Source: Collybia mongolica (taxonomy: Eukaryota; Basidiomycota; Agaricomycetes; Agaricales; Clitocybaceae). From it: a DNA stretch of 64,000 nt. Under the pieces are notes generated by a model. That model worked only from the letters and a program-made list of their open reading frames with translations. It was not told the DNA's origin and ran no database searches. The translations under genes were made by a program, and so were the position numbers. This document shows, piece by piece, positions 47,775 to 57,989 of this stretch (within the stretch, counting starts at the first letter, position 1; each line of letters opens with the position of its first letter). Where the stretch lies: assembly GCA_013420905.1 (NCBI GenBank), contig JAAXNY010000004.1, positions 3,286,001 to 3,350,000 on the forward strand, given 5' to 3'.

Positions 47775-49120
47775 ATGTGGTCTTTGTCTACGTTGGCCGT
47801 CTTTTTCACGCTCAGCAGCGCCTCCGCGACGCCATTTAAGCGTGCTGTTACCCCAGTGTCGACTGCAGAATTGTCTGGATTCGCTCCGTATACTCAGTTT
47901 GCTCGGGCCGCCTATTGCTCAACTTCAAAATTGGCGGGATGGAATTGCGGAGGTTCATTGTTCGATAGTTCTGCTTTCCGTAATTTTAACCCTTCGTTAT
48001 ACAGAGGCTTGTCGAGCTCTCCCTGGGTTTCAGCCAACTCTGGTTGGCGGAGATGGAAACGCAATCCAGATCTGCAAGTGCTTTTCAAGTGGAACTTACA
48101 AAGCGTTATATCAACCCCTTTTCTACAGACTTTGTTGGATACTGGCCAACTCAGAACACCATTGTTGTTGCACACCAGGGCACTGATCCCACCAAACTGT
48201 GAGCGCTCACAATATTTTCTTCAAAAGACGAGGTTCTTAAACCCAGGGTATCAGTGTTTCTGTCTTGACGGATCTCAACGTACTCCAAGATCCCCTTGAT
48301 ACGAAACTCTTCCCAGGTATCCCATCCAGTGTCCGCGTTCATGATGGATTCCGGAATGCACATGCTCTCACCGCCCCGAGGATTCTTGCTGAAGTCAAGA
48401 GCCTAATTGCATTAAAGGGTACAAATCGTGTTACAGTGGTATGCGGTCGCCCTTGCCCTCTACTCCCCCCCCCCTGAAATTAGATAATTCTACAGATCGG
48501 GCATTCTCTTGGTGGTGCACTCGCTCAGCTCGATGCGTTATACTTCTCGCTCAACCTTCCCACGGGCATCTCGATCAAGGTAATGACATATGGCGTACCA
48601 CGAGTTGGAAACGCTGCATTCGCTTCGTTTCTGGACTCTAAAGTGAGCTTTGCAATCGTGTTGCTCTCCATACAAGAACCTAATTTCACTCAAGATTCCC
48701 GATTTGAAAAGAATCAACAACAGAAAAGGTGTGTAATAAAGAATCTAATCGGTTCTGCCAAGTTTGCGTTGACTCGAAACACTAGATCTCGTTCCAATAA
48801 TACCTGGCCGGTTTTTGGATTACGCACATCCACAAGGCGAAGTGCATATACTGTCTACTGGAAACGCCGTCGCTTGTTCCGGTACAGTGCTTCCTAACCT
48901 TTATTTAACGTCAATGCCTCAACGTCTACTTATTCTCTGCCAGGTCAAGACAACTCTGTTGATTCTCAATGCCAGATTAGAACTGTCCCGACCATCTTCG
49001 ATGGCGATATTCTTGACCATGTACGTTTCCGCTGTGACTTTGTCACTCTTCAAGACTCATGATGCGATGTAGCTCGGACTATACGAGGGTGTCTACATTG
49101 GTACTATTTTTTGTACATAA
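47775..49120 (+). CDS. secreted class-3 lipase A
   Basis: Nine exons: 47775-47952, 48005-48073, 48129-48198, 48255-48438, 48496-48642, 48695-48728, 48786-48881, 48944-49020, 49073-49120. They encode 300 aa. A signal peptide (WSLSTLAVFFTLSSASA) is followed by a possible KR processing site. The lipase_3 fold shows QFARAAYC, VVAHQGTD (oxyanion region), the nucleophile elbow GHSLGGA, TYGVPRVGN, then FPG..VHDGF and the C-terminal ILDHLG with the catalytic His. Such enzymes hydrolyse acylglycerols or feruloyl esters extracellularly. Intron 48074-48128 starts gcaagt (GC-AG) after ATCT. It is needed to read TYR-FVGYWP; the GT alternative shifts frame. A convergent sister gene lies at 49310-50642. Exons 2-9 match it in length exactly. 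Confidence 0.92.
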
Positions 49121-49309
49121 TGGCCTGTAAATGTATCACGGCAGGCACTTGCCGATGTTAACGTATATATCGTATGAAAAATAATTCAGGTTCTTGATGT
49201 TTGGATACCAATGAAATACACAAAGTGCTTATGAAGGGATAAAATATACACACAAAGCCTATAGATTACTCGGATGCACAGACCCTGGGGGCTAACAGTA
49301 CATGACAAG

Positions 49310-50642
49310 TCAAGTACAAGCACCTGTGCCTATAAGTATCCCCCCGTACGGCCCGAGCTGACATGTATTTCATCAGGCGACTTCTAATGCAAACCAGCGC
49401 CATTCGACTCACATGGTCAATTATATTTCCGCGTAGGACTGTTGGGACAGTCTGTATCTGACACTGCCAATCGGTGGCATCGTCATTATCTAAAAAGGGA
49501 TGTGTGGTTTGAGATGGTCGGAACAAGGCTGGACGCACCTGGACAGGAGACTGCCTCTCCAGGGGATAGTATATGGATCTCGCCGCGGGGATGAACGAAA
49601 CCCATAGACCTTCCTGGGATAATGGGTACTATGTCTACCATTGAACTCGTCGTCAAGTCCTCCGTGCAAGAAAACAAAACAATCACACCTCTTTTGTTAT
49701 TAATGCGTCGAAAATTAGGCACCTAGAATTGTCCTCAGCTACACATGAATAAGAGCCAAAAATCCATCTCACCTTCTTATCAATAAGTTTCGCAAAGGCT
49801 AAATTTCCGACTCGTGGCGTACCGTATGTCACTGCGTGTACCGAACTATTGTCTGGAAGGTTGAGAGTCAAATATAACGCGTCTAGTTCAGCCAAGGCAC
49901 CGCCAAGCGAGTGTCCAACCTATTGACGCACTGAAGAAGAATTCAGTAAAGATGATCGGGTACGTACCACCGTGACCTTCTTGGTATGCTTGGATTTAAA
50001 GAGTTTCTTAACTTCAGAAAGAATTATCGGAGCAGTAAGGGCGTGTTCGTTGCGGAAGCCGTCGTGAACCTTGACATGCGAAGGAACGCCTGGAAAGAGA
50101 ACTTTATCGAGGGGATCCAGCAATATATTCATGTCGGTCAAATCTGATACTCTTCGACCAGAATTTTAGACTAGGATGGGCGGAAGCGACGGTTACTCTT
50201 ACAGTTGGGTAGGATCGGTGCCTTGATGCGCAACTATGACAGTGTTCTCTGGAGGCCAGTATCCAACAAAATCTATCAGATGTCCAGTGTAGTGTCAGGC
50301 AGAGTAATGAACTCAAGAAATGAACGAAATGTACATGTTTGAATTCCATTCCCGTCACCAGCGAGCAACGAGGGTTGAAACGTTGGAAGGGCATTGCACG
50401 CTTCTAAAAGGTAATTTAGTACAAGATACGTGAGAGTAAGGAAGACGTTACCAACCTCCACATTTCCATCTATGCAACTTATATAGTGGACAATATGCAG
50501 CTCGGGCAAACTGGGTATATGGCGCGAACTTCGAAATTGACACACGCGATACTGTTCCCGTCACGGGGGAAGCCACTGCGGCGAAGCTCATACCCGAAAG
50601 CAACAAAACAAAGCTAAAGTGGAAAGCAAGCATAGGAAACAT
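49310..50642 (-). CDS. secreted class-3 lipase B
   Basis: Nine exons: 50456-50642, 50335-50403, 50203-50272, 49968-50151, 49773-49919, 49689-49722, 49539-49634, 49413-49489, 49310-49357. They encode 303 aa. Signal peptide (LAFHFSFVLLLSGMSFAAVA), QFARAAYC, IVAHQGTD, GHSLGGA, TYGTPRVGN, VHDGF and IIDHLG follow in order, as in lipase A. All exons except the first have the same length as in A. The end of B (YGGILIGTGACT) differs from A (YEGVYIGTIFCT). The intron matching A's GC-AG intron has a standard gtacat donor here. Transcription is convergent with A, with 189 bp between stops, and divergent from the G-X3 gene. Confidence 0.92.
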
Positions 50643-50940
50643 GATGCAATCGCAAGTGCCAGTGATCGGTGGACAAATGGAATGACACTAGTGGCTGACG
50701 ACTCATGCTACTTTCATGTTAATATCGGGAGGTGGTTGACCAAGCTAAGCATCTGGCCAACTTGGAAACCAGGAGATGCCGACTGCGCTTCGCAGTCGAG
50801 ATTTGTGTGGAGGCTTGGATGTGCCTAGTAGCCTCGATCACAGTGGATAATCAGCCAAGTAAGTAGGGTTGCGACGCTATGCTACATAGATATAGGGTAA
50901 CTACGATTAGTAGAGGCGGTAGAGGCTAACGTTAACGCGT

Positions 50941-50952
50941 CAACACGTGTTG
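50941..50952. promoter_or_regulatory. palindromic E-box, copy 1
   Basis: A perfect 12-bp inverted repeat, CAACACGTGTTG, centred on the bHLH recognition core CACGTG. It lies 299 bp upstream of lipase B and 203 bp upstream of the G-X3 gene ATG. The same 12-mer recurs at 51055. Confidence 0.6.
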
Positions 50953-51052
50953 CAGACACCCTACCTGATCGTAATCAATTGTTAACGACCCCAGATTGAA
51001 TGACATCAACCATCAACCATTCGGGCCATGGCCTTAACTATGCCTCCCCGTT

Positions 51053-51068
51053 CCCAACACGTGTTGGG
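51053..51068. promoter_or_regulatory. palindromic E-box, copy 2
   Basis: A perfect 16-bp inverted repeat, CCCAACACGTGTTGGG, containing the same 12-mer as copy 1. It is immediately upstream of the TATA box of the G-X3 gene. Centre-to-centre distance from copy 1 is 114 bp. Suggests a dimeric bHLH-type regulator; the factor is unknown. Confidence 0.65.
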
Positions 51069-51069
51069 G

Positions 51070-51078
51070 TATATAAAA
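51070..51078 (+). promoter_or_regulatory. TATA box of the G-X3 gene
   Basis: TATATAAAA lies two bases after the second palindrome and 77 bp before the chosen ATG at 51155. This spacing fits a start site near 51100 and supports the ATG at 51155 over any upstream start. Confidence 0.7.
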
Positions 51079-51154
51079 TGCCCATACCTTGAGGATCGTC
51101 AATTATCAACTTACCCCGCCCCCGTTCGCCAGTGCAATATTGTCGGAACGAGTC

Positions 51155-52233
51155 ATGCCTGTCCAAGACACCCCACCCCAAGTTTCGAGCAGCCAGTACC
51201 TCGAAACCCCAGCGTTCGAAAGTCCGAGGCAAGTAATATCGGGTTTATACATGGTTCCAACGGCGCTTACTCGCCATAGTAGCCACGTTGTTGCTCACCT
51301 GCGAGAAGTAACCTCATCACCTTCGCCCCTCGCGCAGTTTCTCCAGGACCCTGCTATCCTTGAATTATCACGGACAAGAAGAAAGAGTCGAGCGAGCTCC
51401 AAGTCTCCTCAACGTGAACGCCGTTCCCCATCTATTATGGCACTCGCGTTAGTCGAAGAGGAACGCCAAGCCAACCACCTGAAAGCCCTTTTGAGGAATG
51501 CATCAGATCGAATAGAGTATGAGATCCGAAGAGCAGATGATGCGGATGCGCGCGCAGTTTATGCTGAGCAGCGCACCAAAGACGTTGCCGCGAGGATTTA
51601 TGAAGCTGAGACAGCCCGACGGAAGGCAGAGAAGCTGGCAGAGCAGGCAAGTTCCGAAAACAGACGATACCAGATGCAGATAGAGAGCGTCGAACAGGAG
51701 CTGAAGCGCCTGAGGGCCGATGTCCAACGACTAGAGAAGGACAGGGACGAACTAGAAGAATCAAATATAAGAGCAAAGGAAACCAGTCGGCAGTACCAAA
51801 CCGCGCTGCAAAACTTCCAGGCACGCGAAGAAGGAAAGGATGAAGTGAGGTACCTGGCAATGGAGAGATATTACAACGATGGTCGAGAAGAAGGGTGGAA
51901 TCTGGGACATGAGGAGGGTTTTGATGAAGGGCGAGGGGAGGGTTACGAAGAAGGCAGGAGGGTAGGAAGAAAAGAAGGTATTCAGGAGGGTAGACAACAA
52001 GGACGGGACGAAGAACGTCGAAACGCCCTGGAGGCATTTGACAGGTTCTTGAATGAAAAAATGAACGAATGCGATGATGGAGTAAGTGTTCTCTGCAACA
52101 GAAAATCTGTGTGTGCTTATTAAATTTTCAGCGAAGCGAGAGGATTCGAAGATGGGCGGGGTCGGTATACCGTTGTAACTCGGCTGCGGGGTCCGGTTCC
52201 CCACGTCGACGATCCCTAGCGGTAGGACGCTAA
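51155..52233 (+). CDS. coiled-coil protein with eleven consecutive G-X3 units
   Basis: Two exons, 51155-52081 and 52132-52233, encode 342 aa. A disordered Ser/Pro N-terminus (ERRSPSIMAL..) leads to a long charged coiled coil at about 110-240 (EQELKRLRADVQRLEKDRDE). Residues 243-286 then form eleven uninterrupted Gly-X3 units (GREE GWNL GHEE ... GRQQ GRDE), highly charged. This resembles the deca-GX3 helix motif of Yae1/Lto1-type proteins, but the rest is unlike them. The C-terminal exon adds a basic Ser/Arg tail. The ATG at 51155 follows a TATA box by 77 bp. I do not recognise an orthologous function; a scaffold or helical-bundle role is only a guess. Confidence 0.75.
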
Positions 52234-53123
52234 GTCAAAATGTCTAGAGGTGGATTGAGCCAGCTCTCTACTACTGTCGCGTTCTTGTAGGTAGATCATG
52301 ATCTAACGAATACCATTCGCTATTAGTAAAGTTCACTGTGAGGACGGCCCTCACGGTATGTAACTTGGGTAATATAGGATGCTGCCATGATCTTGCAAAG
52401 CTATGTTCTCGGTGTTGCGAGCCAACTTTCAAGATTTAGATGGTATGAACTCATGAGTGGAGATACGAGGTTTGGACGCCTAGACGGTCATCAGTTGAGT
52501 TGAAGGACTTCAAGCATGAGTTTATGAGTACGAACTGGCCTTCAAGTTGAGGTTGGGCTTCGGTAGTCTCGCATAGGCGGTCGTCAGAAACACTACTCGA
52601 CCTTCGTGTCTGGGTTTCGGGGGTGCGGGCCGGACGCCAATTGTGTAAAGCTCATGTCATCTCCAACAACCAGTTGCCAACATGGAGTTGAACTCGACTC
52701 ATTATCTCCTAGCTACTGAAATTGCCGAACCTGACCGTTCTTTTATCCTTCGTCGACATAGCGACAAGCAAAACTTGAGACGCTCAAAACCACGATTGCT
52801 TGAAGTTGGAGGTGTTGTTTAGGCTCAAATTTTGAGACCTCTGGAATGGATTTAACGTAGAAATGAGGATATGAAATGGTCGACAAGTGTCATGGTTCTT
52901 CATTCTCATTCTCCGTACGTAGGATAGAGAATGTTGACTTGGAAAGCTTATTATTTGGGAGTCACGGATTCGGCGCCCGAATGGGCTGTGTTTGATCTGG
53001 TACAAACTTGTAACGATGAGGATCTGATTCTGATACGAGTTACACCTTTCATGACCACTGAATAAAGGAATTTACAGTGTCTTTCAACATCGATCCCTCA
53101 CAGTCCCTTCGTCTTCAGACATA
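52234..53123. other. intergenic region between G-X3 gene and amidohydrolase-like gene
   Basis: About 890 bp. Short frames (for example minus 52784-53005) have no supporting features. Contains the promoter of the gene at 53124. Nothing else recognised. Confidence 0.5.
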
Positions 53124-54350
53124 ATGACCTCAAACATCCCTCCTACCCCACCCTCACCAGGTGTTGGTACGCGTCGCAAAGGTGGCAAACCTCATCCCCG
53201 ACTCCCCATGTCCGCTTTTAGCCCCCCAAATTCTGGGACGTTGGAGTCCTTTCCTATACCACCTAGCGCTAGCACTGTGCATCCTGAAGTCGTCATCGAT
53301 GCCAATGTCATCGTTCAAGCCGAAGATCTCAATCTTACTTCATGGAAGCAGAAGGCGGGTCAATTGCTCAGTGCCCGGATTGGAGGTATTGTCCTTTCTC
53401 TGCCTGGGGCAGACATCGAAAAAGCAATCGATCAGTGAGCGCTTCTACACATAACCGATGATACTTTGTATCGTGAGATCTGACGCTTAACCGTAGTTTG
53501 AACTCGAATGAGAGCAACACCCCCATTATCTCACTCCTAGTCCCCTTCAGCCTTGAAAACAAGGAGCACATTGTCCCGTCATATGTCTCTAGATCGTCTA
53601 TACCAACTTCACTAGCCACTATTTTCATGAAGTCTACACTAGAAGGAGTCCAGAGCTTGCGATGGGCGCTTGAGCAAGGCCGGCCTGTTGACATTGACAT
53701 CCAAGCAACGATATCTGATGCCGTCTTGGAGGGATTTGAGGACCTAGTTACGAAGGCGACAGCTGGTCTGTCAAAAATCCCTCCCATCGTCCTGTGTAAG
53801 TCCTCATTTTTGATCGTCCTCAGGTCTCACAAATCACCAGCTTACCTAGATATCTACTTTCAGCCAATGTTCTCCCTCCTCCGCATGACCTCGAACTACC
53901 CATTGTAAAATTGATGAATCACCCTACATACCTAGCATTTCAATCTCAGGTAGCCGCGCTATCCCTTTTCCCGGATGTGCATGTCAAATTCCTCCCTCCC
54001 TCTTGGGACGCACCCACACCTTCTGCGGAGACACCTGATGCTGTTGATGGTAAACAAAATAAGGAATGGAAACGAAGGATCAAGATGTATTGTGCGTAAT
54101 CCGCTCAGTAGCCGCCCCCTTTCGTACTTGGCTGACATGAAGACTCAAACTAGTGGGCCCAGTAATGGAAGCATTTGGATACCAGCGGATTATTTTTGGG
54201 TCCTCTCCATGCCCAACGTCAAAAGGCTCCTCCATCGCAAGTGACTGGTACGAGCTTGCCAGAGAGTCTCTCGCAGAACTTGGTGTGGAGCAGGAGATCA
54301 TTGACGCTGTGTTCTGTGATAATGCGAAGAGAGTCTACAGCACTGCTTAA
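53124..54350 (+). CDS. amidohydrolase-2-like (metal-dependent hydrolase fold) protein
   Basis: Four exons, 53124-53434, 53497-53795, 53864-54091 and 54154-54350, encode 344 aa. The segments LPMSAFSPPNSGTLESFP, VVIDANVIV, RIGGIVLSLPG, VDIDIQATISDAV, LSLFPDVHVKF and the C-terminal FGYQRIIFGSSPCP follow the strand order of amidohydrolase_2 (TIM-barrel) proteins in fungi. The usual N-terminal HxH metal ligands are not seen; IDANVIV occupies that place. The enzyme may therefore be non-canonical or the assignment wrong. Frames join cleanly at all four exons. Function is unknown and the family call is tentative. Confidence 0.55.
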
Positions 54351-54904
54351 GTTCATATTTACGTGTTTATGATGTGTTGCTGCTCTGTACTAAATGCATC
54401 CTGTCGGAAACACGGCCCTCGGGGACATCGTGCGGGTTATACAGGGGGTGAAATGAGATCAAGATGTTGCTTGAGGATTTTTTTATATGTGGGTCCATGC
54501 GTATATTGTGTGTCCTCATGCCCTAAGGTTAGAATATAGTGGATCATTGTTTAAGATGAGTGCGAATTTTTAGTCTTAAATACAGGGGTTATGGGCTCAC
54601 CGGTGCTTGAGAACATCCGTCTCCCTTGTTAGTGTGGGCGGGTGTGGGCGGGTGGAGGTGCATTTACATCACGAGGCTGTCCACGTGACGTTCGGTTTTC
54701 CTTTCGAGGAACGATTTCAACTCTAACGCGTCCAGGATACATGAAACCCGTTGACTGTTGTGGGCGTCCCTGATGCCCTGTATCTCCTTGTCTCTCTCGC
54801 CGGCCGGTTGAAACCCCACGACTGCCCTCATATATAATCACAGGTCCTAATCACAACTTTCATCCATTGCCCAAAAAAACGGGTCAACTTCCCCAGGATC
54901 AGTG
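54351..54904. other. intergenic region before the 743-aa basic protein
   Basis: About 550 bp. Includes a short GTGTGGGCGG direct repeat at about 54632-54651. A minus-strand 70-codon frame here is unsupported. Otherwise featureless. Confidence 0.5.
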
Positions 54905-57506
54905 ATGCCCAGGACGCGTGAGGTTTCTGTCACCGATAGGAGCCTTCGTGGGGGAGGCCAAAATGACTCCTCGTGAGTGTCTCTCTCAGAACTCCCCAAT
55001 TTCGGAGCCAACATATACGATCAGGAGCAGTAGGGAATCGTCCCCCAGACGAGTAAGCCAGCGCTTGTTTATACGTAGAAATACATTTAATGGTCTCTGC
55101 TTAGCCAAAAAAACGCTCGTTCTCACCGACCTCTGATGACGGAGACCTCGTCATCCCACCGATTGCAGATGACGATACCCCCCCGCCGCCTGAGCGTCCA
55201 ATTATTCGTCAACCAGTTGCATTCGCATGGAATATGTCGTCCTCAATATCCAGCGACCCAGCTCCATTGAACACCTATCAGGCCTCCCTTCCGAACGCAT
55301 CGGCTTTGAGCAGCGCGTCTTTTCTTCCAGGTCAAGTGCCCGTCAACCCACCTCCAGCCAAGCACAAAACTGCGGCTAAGAAAGGGGAAAAAGCGACAAA
55401 GAAACGAAAGACCACCGAATACTCAGGGCAGACCACTCGTTTTCGTCTGTCAGCGTATGATCCCACAACAAGCACCGAACCTCCACTACACCACGGTTCC
55501 GGCCCATATTCTGCACAATTTCGGGCTACGCCATCTGAATCTAGTTATCAATACTCTGCCGCATCGTCCCCTACACCCACTCTGACTTCGTTGTATGGCT
55601 ACGCTGATGGGGACTCTGGCATGTCGATGTCCCCTAATCCTCAAATGCCTTCGGTCGAGGAGACACGTACTACCAATGCTAGACGAGTGAAGCCCACAGA
55701 AAAGAAGGCCCCCAAGAGGAAGGCAACAACGTCCAAAGCAAAAGCGAGGAAAACAAAGGTTTCCGCGACACCACATGCATCCACGTCCACGTCCACGGCA
55801 TCACCTCACAGCCATATTGACGATCTGTCGACTAGCATGATTCCCAATACGAACAGGTACTATCGTCGCAACTATGAAAGTGACATGTACTCTCAGGATT
55901 CTGAAGATACAGGATATCTGAGAGGAGATGACCGATATCACAATAGCATAGAGAAAGCTCTGTCAGATCCACTCATCGTTGAATCATTTACTCAGAATCC
56001 ACCCTCACGGCCTTCTTATCCCAACAAGTCAACAGCGAATCCTGCTCAAGAACAACAATCTGGGGGAGGAACGACCGGTACGTGCCAAAGAACACCAACT
56101 CTCTGACCCGACCCAATTTGAAGTTCCCGACCCAGGAGCCCGACGACCAATTCGGCAAATAAGGATGGTCACTATCCTTATACAAGACCTCCGTAGTGGA
56201 ACAACAGATCATCAGCTTGCCGAGGTAAAGATTCCATTAAAGAATGCTGATGACCCACTAGACGGATTTTGGGCCGATGCAAAGGAGCTAGTAAGGCTAT
56301 CCCAATCTTTCTAAACATTGTAGTCATGAGAACCTCATCTGTCCCACAGAGTGAGAAGCTTCAGGCGAGTCCCTGTAGGATCGATGGTATCAACGTATCT
56401 ATATTTGGAATACAGCATTCTAATATCAAATCTATTAGGGCCCGCCAAGGTGTATACCCTTCGGGGGAAATATCGCCAATTCTTCTTGCGTGTATCAGCC
56501 GACAATGTTGATGAATACATATCTGCGAACATTGTCATAAAACCAGACCGAACTTTGAATGTTGTTGTGGAAACGGTTCGTGATTTTCCCAAAAAGAAAG
56601 TTGGACCAACCCGCCTTCAACTAACCACCCGTCGCAGCTCCTTCCTCCAGGAACTTTACCCAAACCACCACAAATACCCAGAGATCTACAGACGCCCTCA
56701 CCAGAAGTATATGACCTAACCTTGGACGAACTTCAAGACAGCGCAACACATGGGAACTACCGACGCCCAACCTCCCCCCTAAAAAAATCGAGGTTAGATC
56801 CTAGCGCTAGGGAATCTCCCCGACAGTCGCCTTCCCCAAGTCATCCGTCGCCCTACAGGTCGGACCGTCAGAAGGAGAAAGAAAGTAAAGTCTGGGAGCC
56901 GAGGTCTCCCTCCTCGTCACAGAACGTCATTCGTGACTATCGACCATACGGCTCGCCCACTTCAGATCAGGAGTCTGAGAAAATACACCAGCTTGTCTCA
57001 TCTGCCACGGACACCCTCATTCAGAAAGAGTCCGGACTAGTCGAGTTCTTCAGAGCTCGGGCAGCTCCACAACGAGCCTCGGAAGTCTTAAAGCAGTACC
57101 AATTTGTTCAAAAGTTGATTGACAAGTTGGTTGGCAAGAAAGCACCTTTCTTCACGGCTCATTATCTCATTGAAGCGGTACGTGTCAAGGGCTCCACCTT
57201 CGATGATGTTGACATTACTTTCAGAGCCATATTACCCAAGCACTAAAAATAGACGATCCAAAGTTTGTTTCGAACTGTACCGAAACGCTTAAGCTTTTGG
57301 AACTATATGGTGTCAACGGGAAGCGCGGCGAGGATCCCGCCGTTCTTGAAATTCTCAACGATGAGACTGATCCGGAATATAATGCCAAACCAATTAAAAG
57401 GCTATTACATCTGCTGCGGGATACCGACGAAGCCTGGAAGAAGCGACATCGAACCAGCATGACCACTGACGAATCGGAAGGAGACAGCGACCAGAGTCCA
57501 ACTTGA
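54905..57506 (+). CDS. basic, Ser/Pro-rich nuclear-looking protein of unknown function
   Basis: Eight exons: 54905-54972, 55025-55052, 55105-56077, 56124-56290, 56350-56386, 56439-56575, 56638-57177, 57225-57506. They encode 743 aa. The first half is disordered, with at least two strong bipartite nuclear-signal candidates (KKGEKATKKRK; KKAPKRKATTSKAKARKTK). The middle contains folded-looking beta/alpha sequence (VTILIQDLRSG..VKIPL; KVYTLRGKYRQFFLRVS, IVIKPDRTLNVVVET). The C-terminal third is helical (VLKQYQFVQKLIDKLVG..APFFTAHYLIEA; LLHLLRDTDEAWKKRH). I recognise no catalytic motif. A chromatin or transcription role is plausible from the basic sequence only. All exon joins keep frame. Confidence 0.7.
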
Positions 57507-57989
57507 GGACCTACCTTCGTACTCATCTATAACGGAGCGCTCTTGGCTTCGGTGTACTGATGGGCAGACACAGCGGGATATATATCCTTATTAAAATTTC
57601 TTCCGCAGGCCTCCGAGGTCGGACGACGGGTACAACTAACCTATGAAGATGGAAGACTTTCCTTGTGCGCGCAAGAGATTCACAAACACACCTACCTGAG
57701 CATCACTGATGTCGTGTTTTGCGTCCCAAAGGTCCAAGCTGGTCTTGAAGCGCTTTTGTTTAGGACCAGACCATATTACCGGACAGCGTATAGGATAGAA
57801 ACCTCTTTAAGACGCTGTCTCCCCTACCATCTAGTACCAGTAAACCATAATCTAATTACACTAAGTACACTAGTGAATAAATGTCACTAGCCTTGACAAT
57901 CAAAAAGTGTTTTGAAGCGGCGACTGAACTGCGGCGCGTTTACTGATCAGCCTTCAACGCGTACGGTCACTAGTACTGTATCTGAGATC
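57507..57989. other. intergenic region upstream of CCT6
   Basis: About 480 bp. A 75-codon frame (57663-57890) has no recognisable features. It should hold the CCT6 promoter. Nothing else recognised. Confidence 0.5.

Larger units (their letters stand above)
50643..51154. other. divergent promoter region, lipase B / G-X3 protein
   Basis: About 510 bp between two divergent start codons. It contains two copies of a CACGTG-centred palindrome and a TATA box, listed separately. No coding frame is supported. Confidence 0.6.

Noticed and set aside
51435..52037. 200-codon open frame on the minus strand
   Set aside because: It is the antisense of the charged coiled-coil and G-X3 coding exon; composition and position explain it, and it has no family features.
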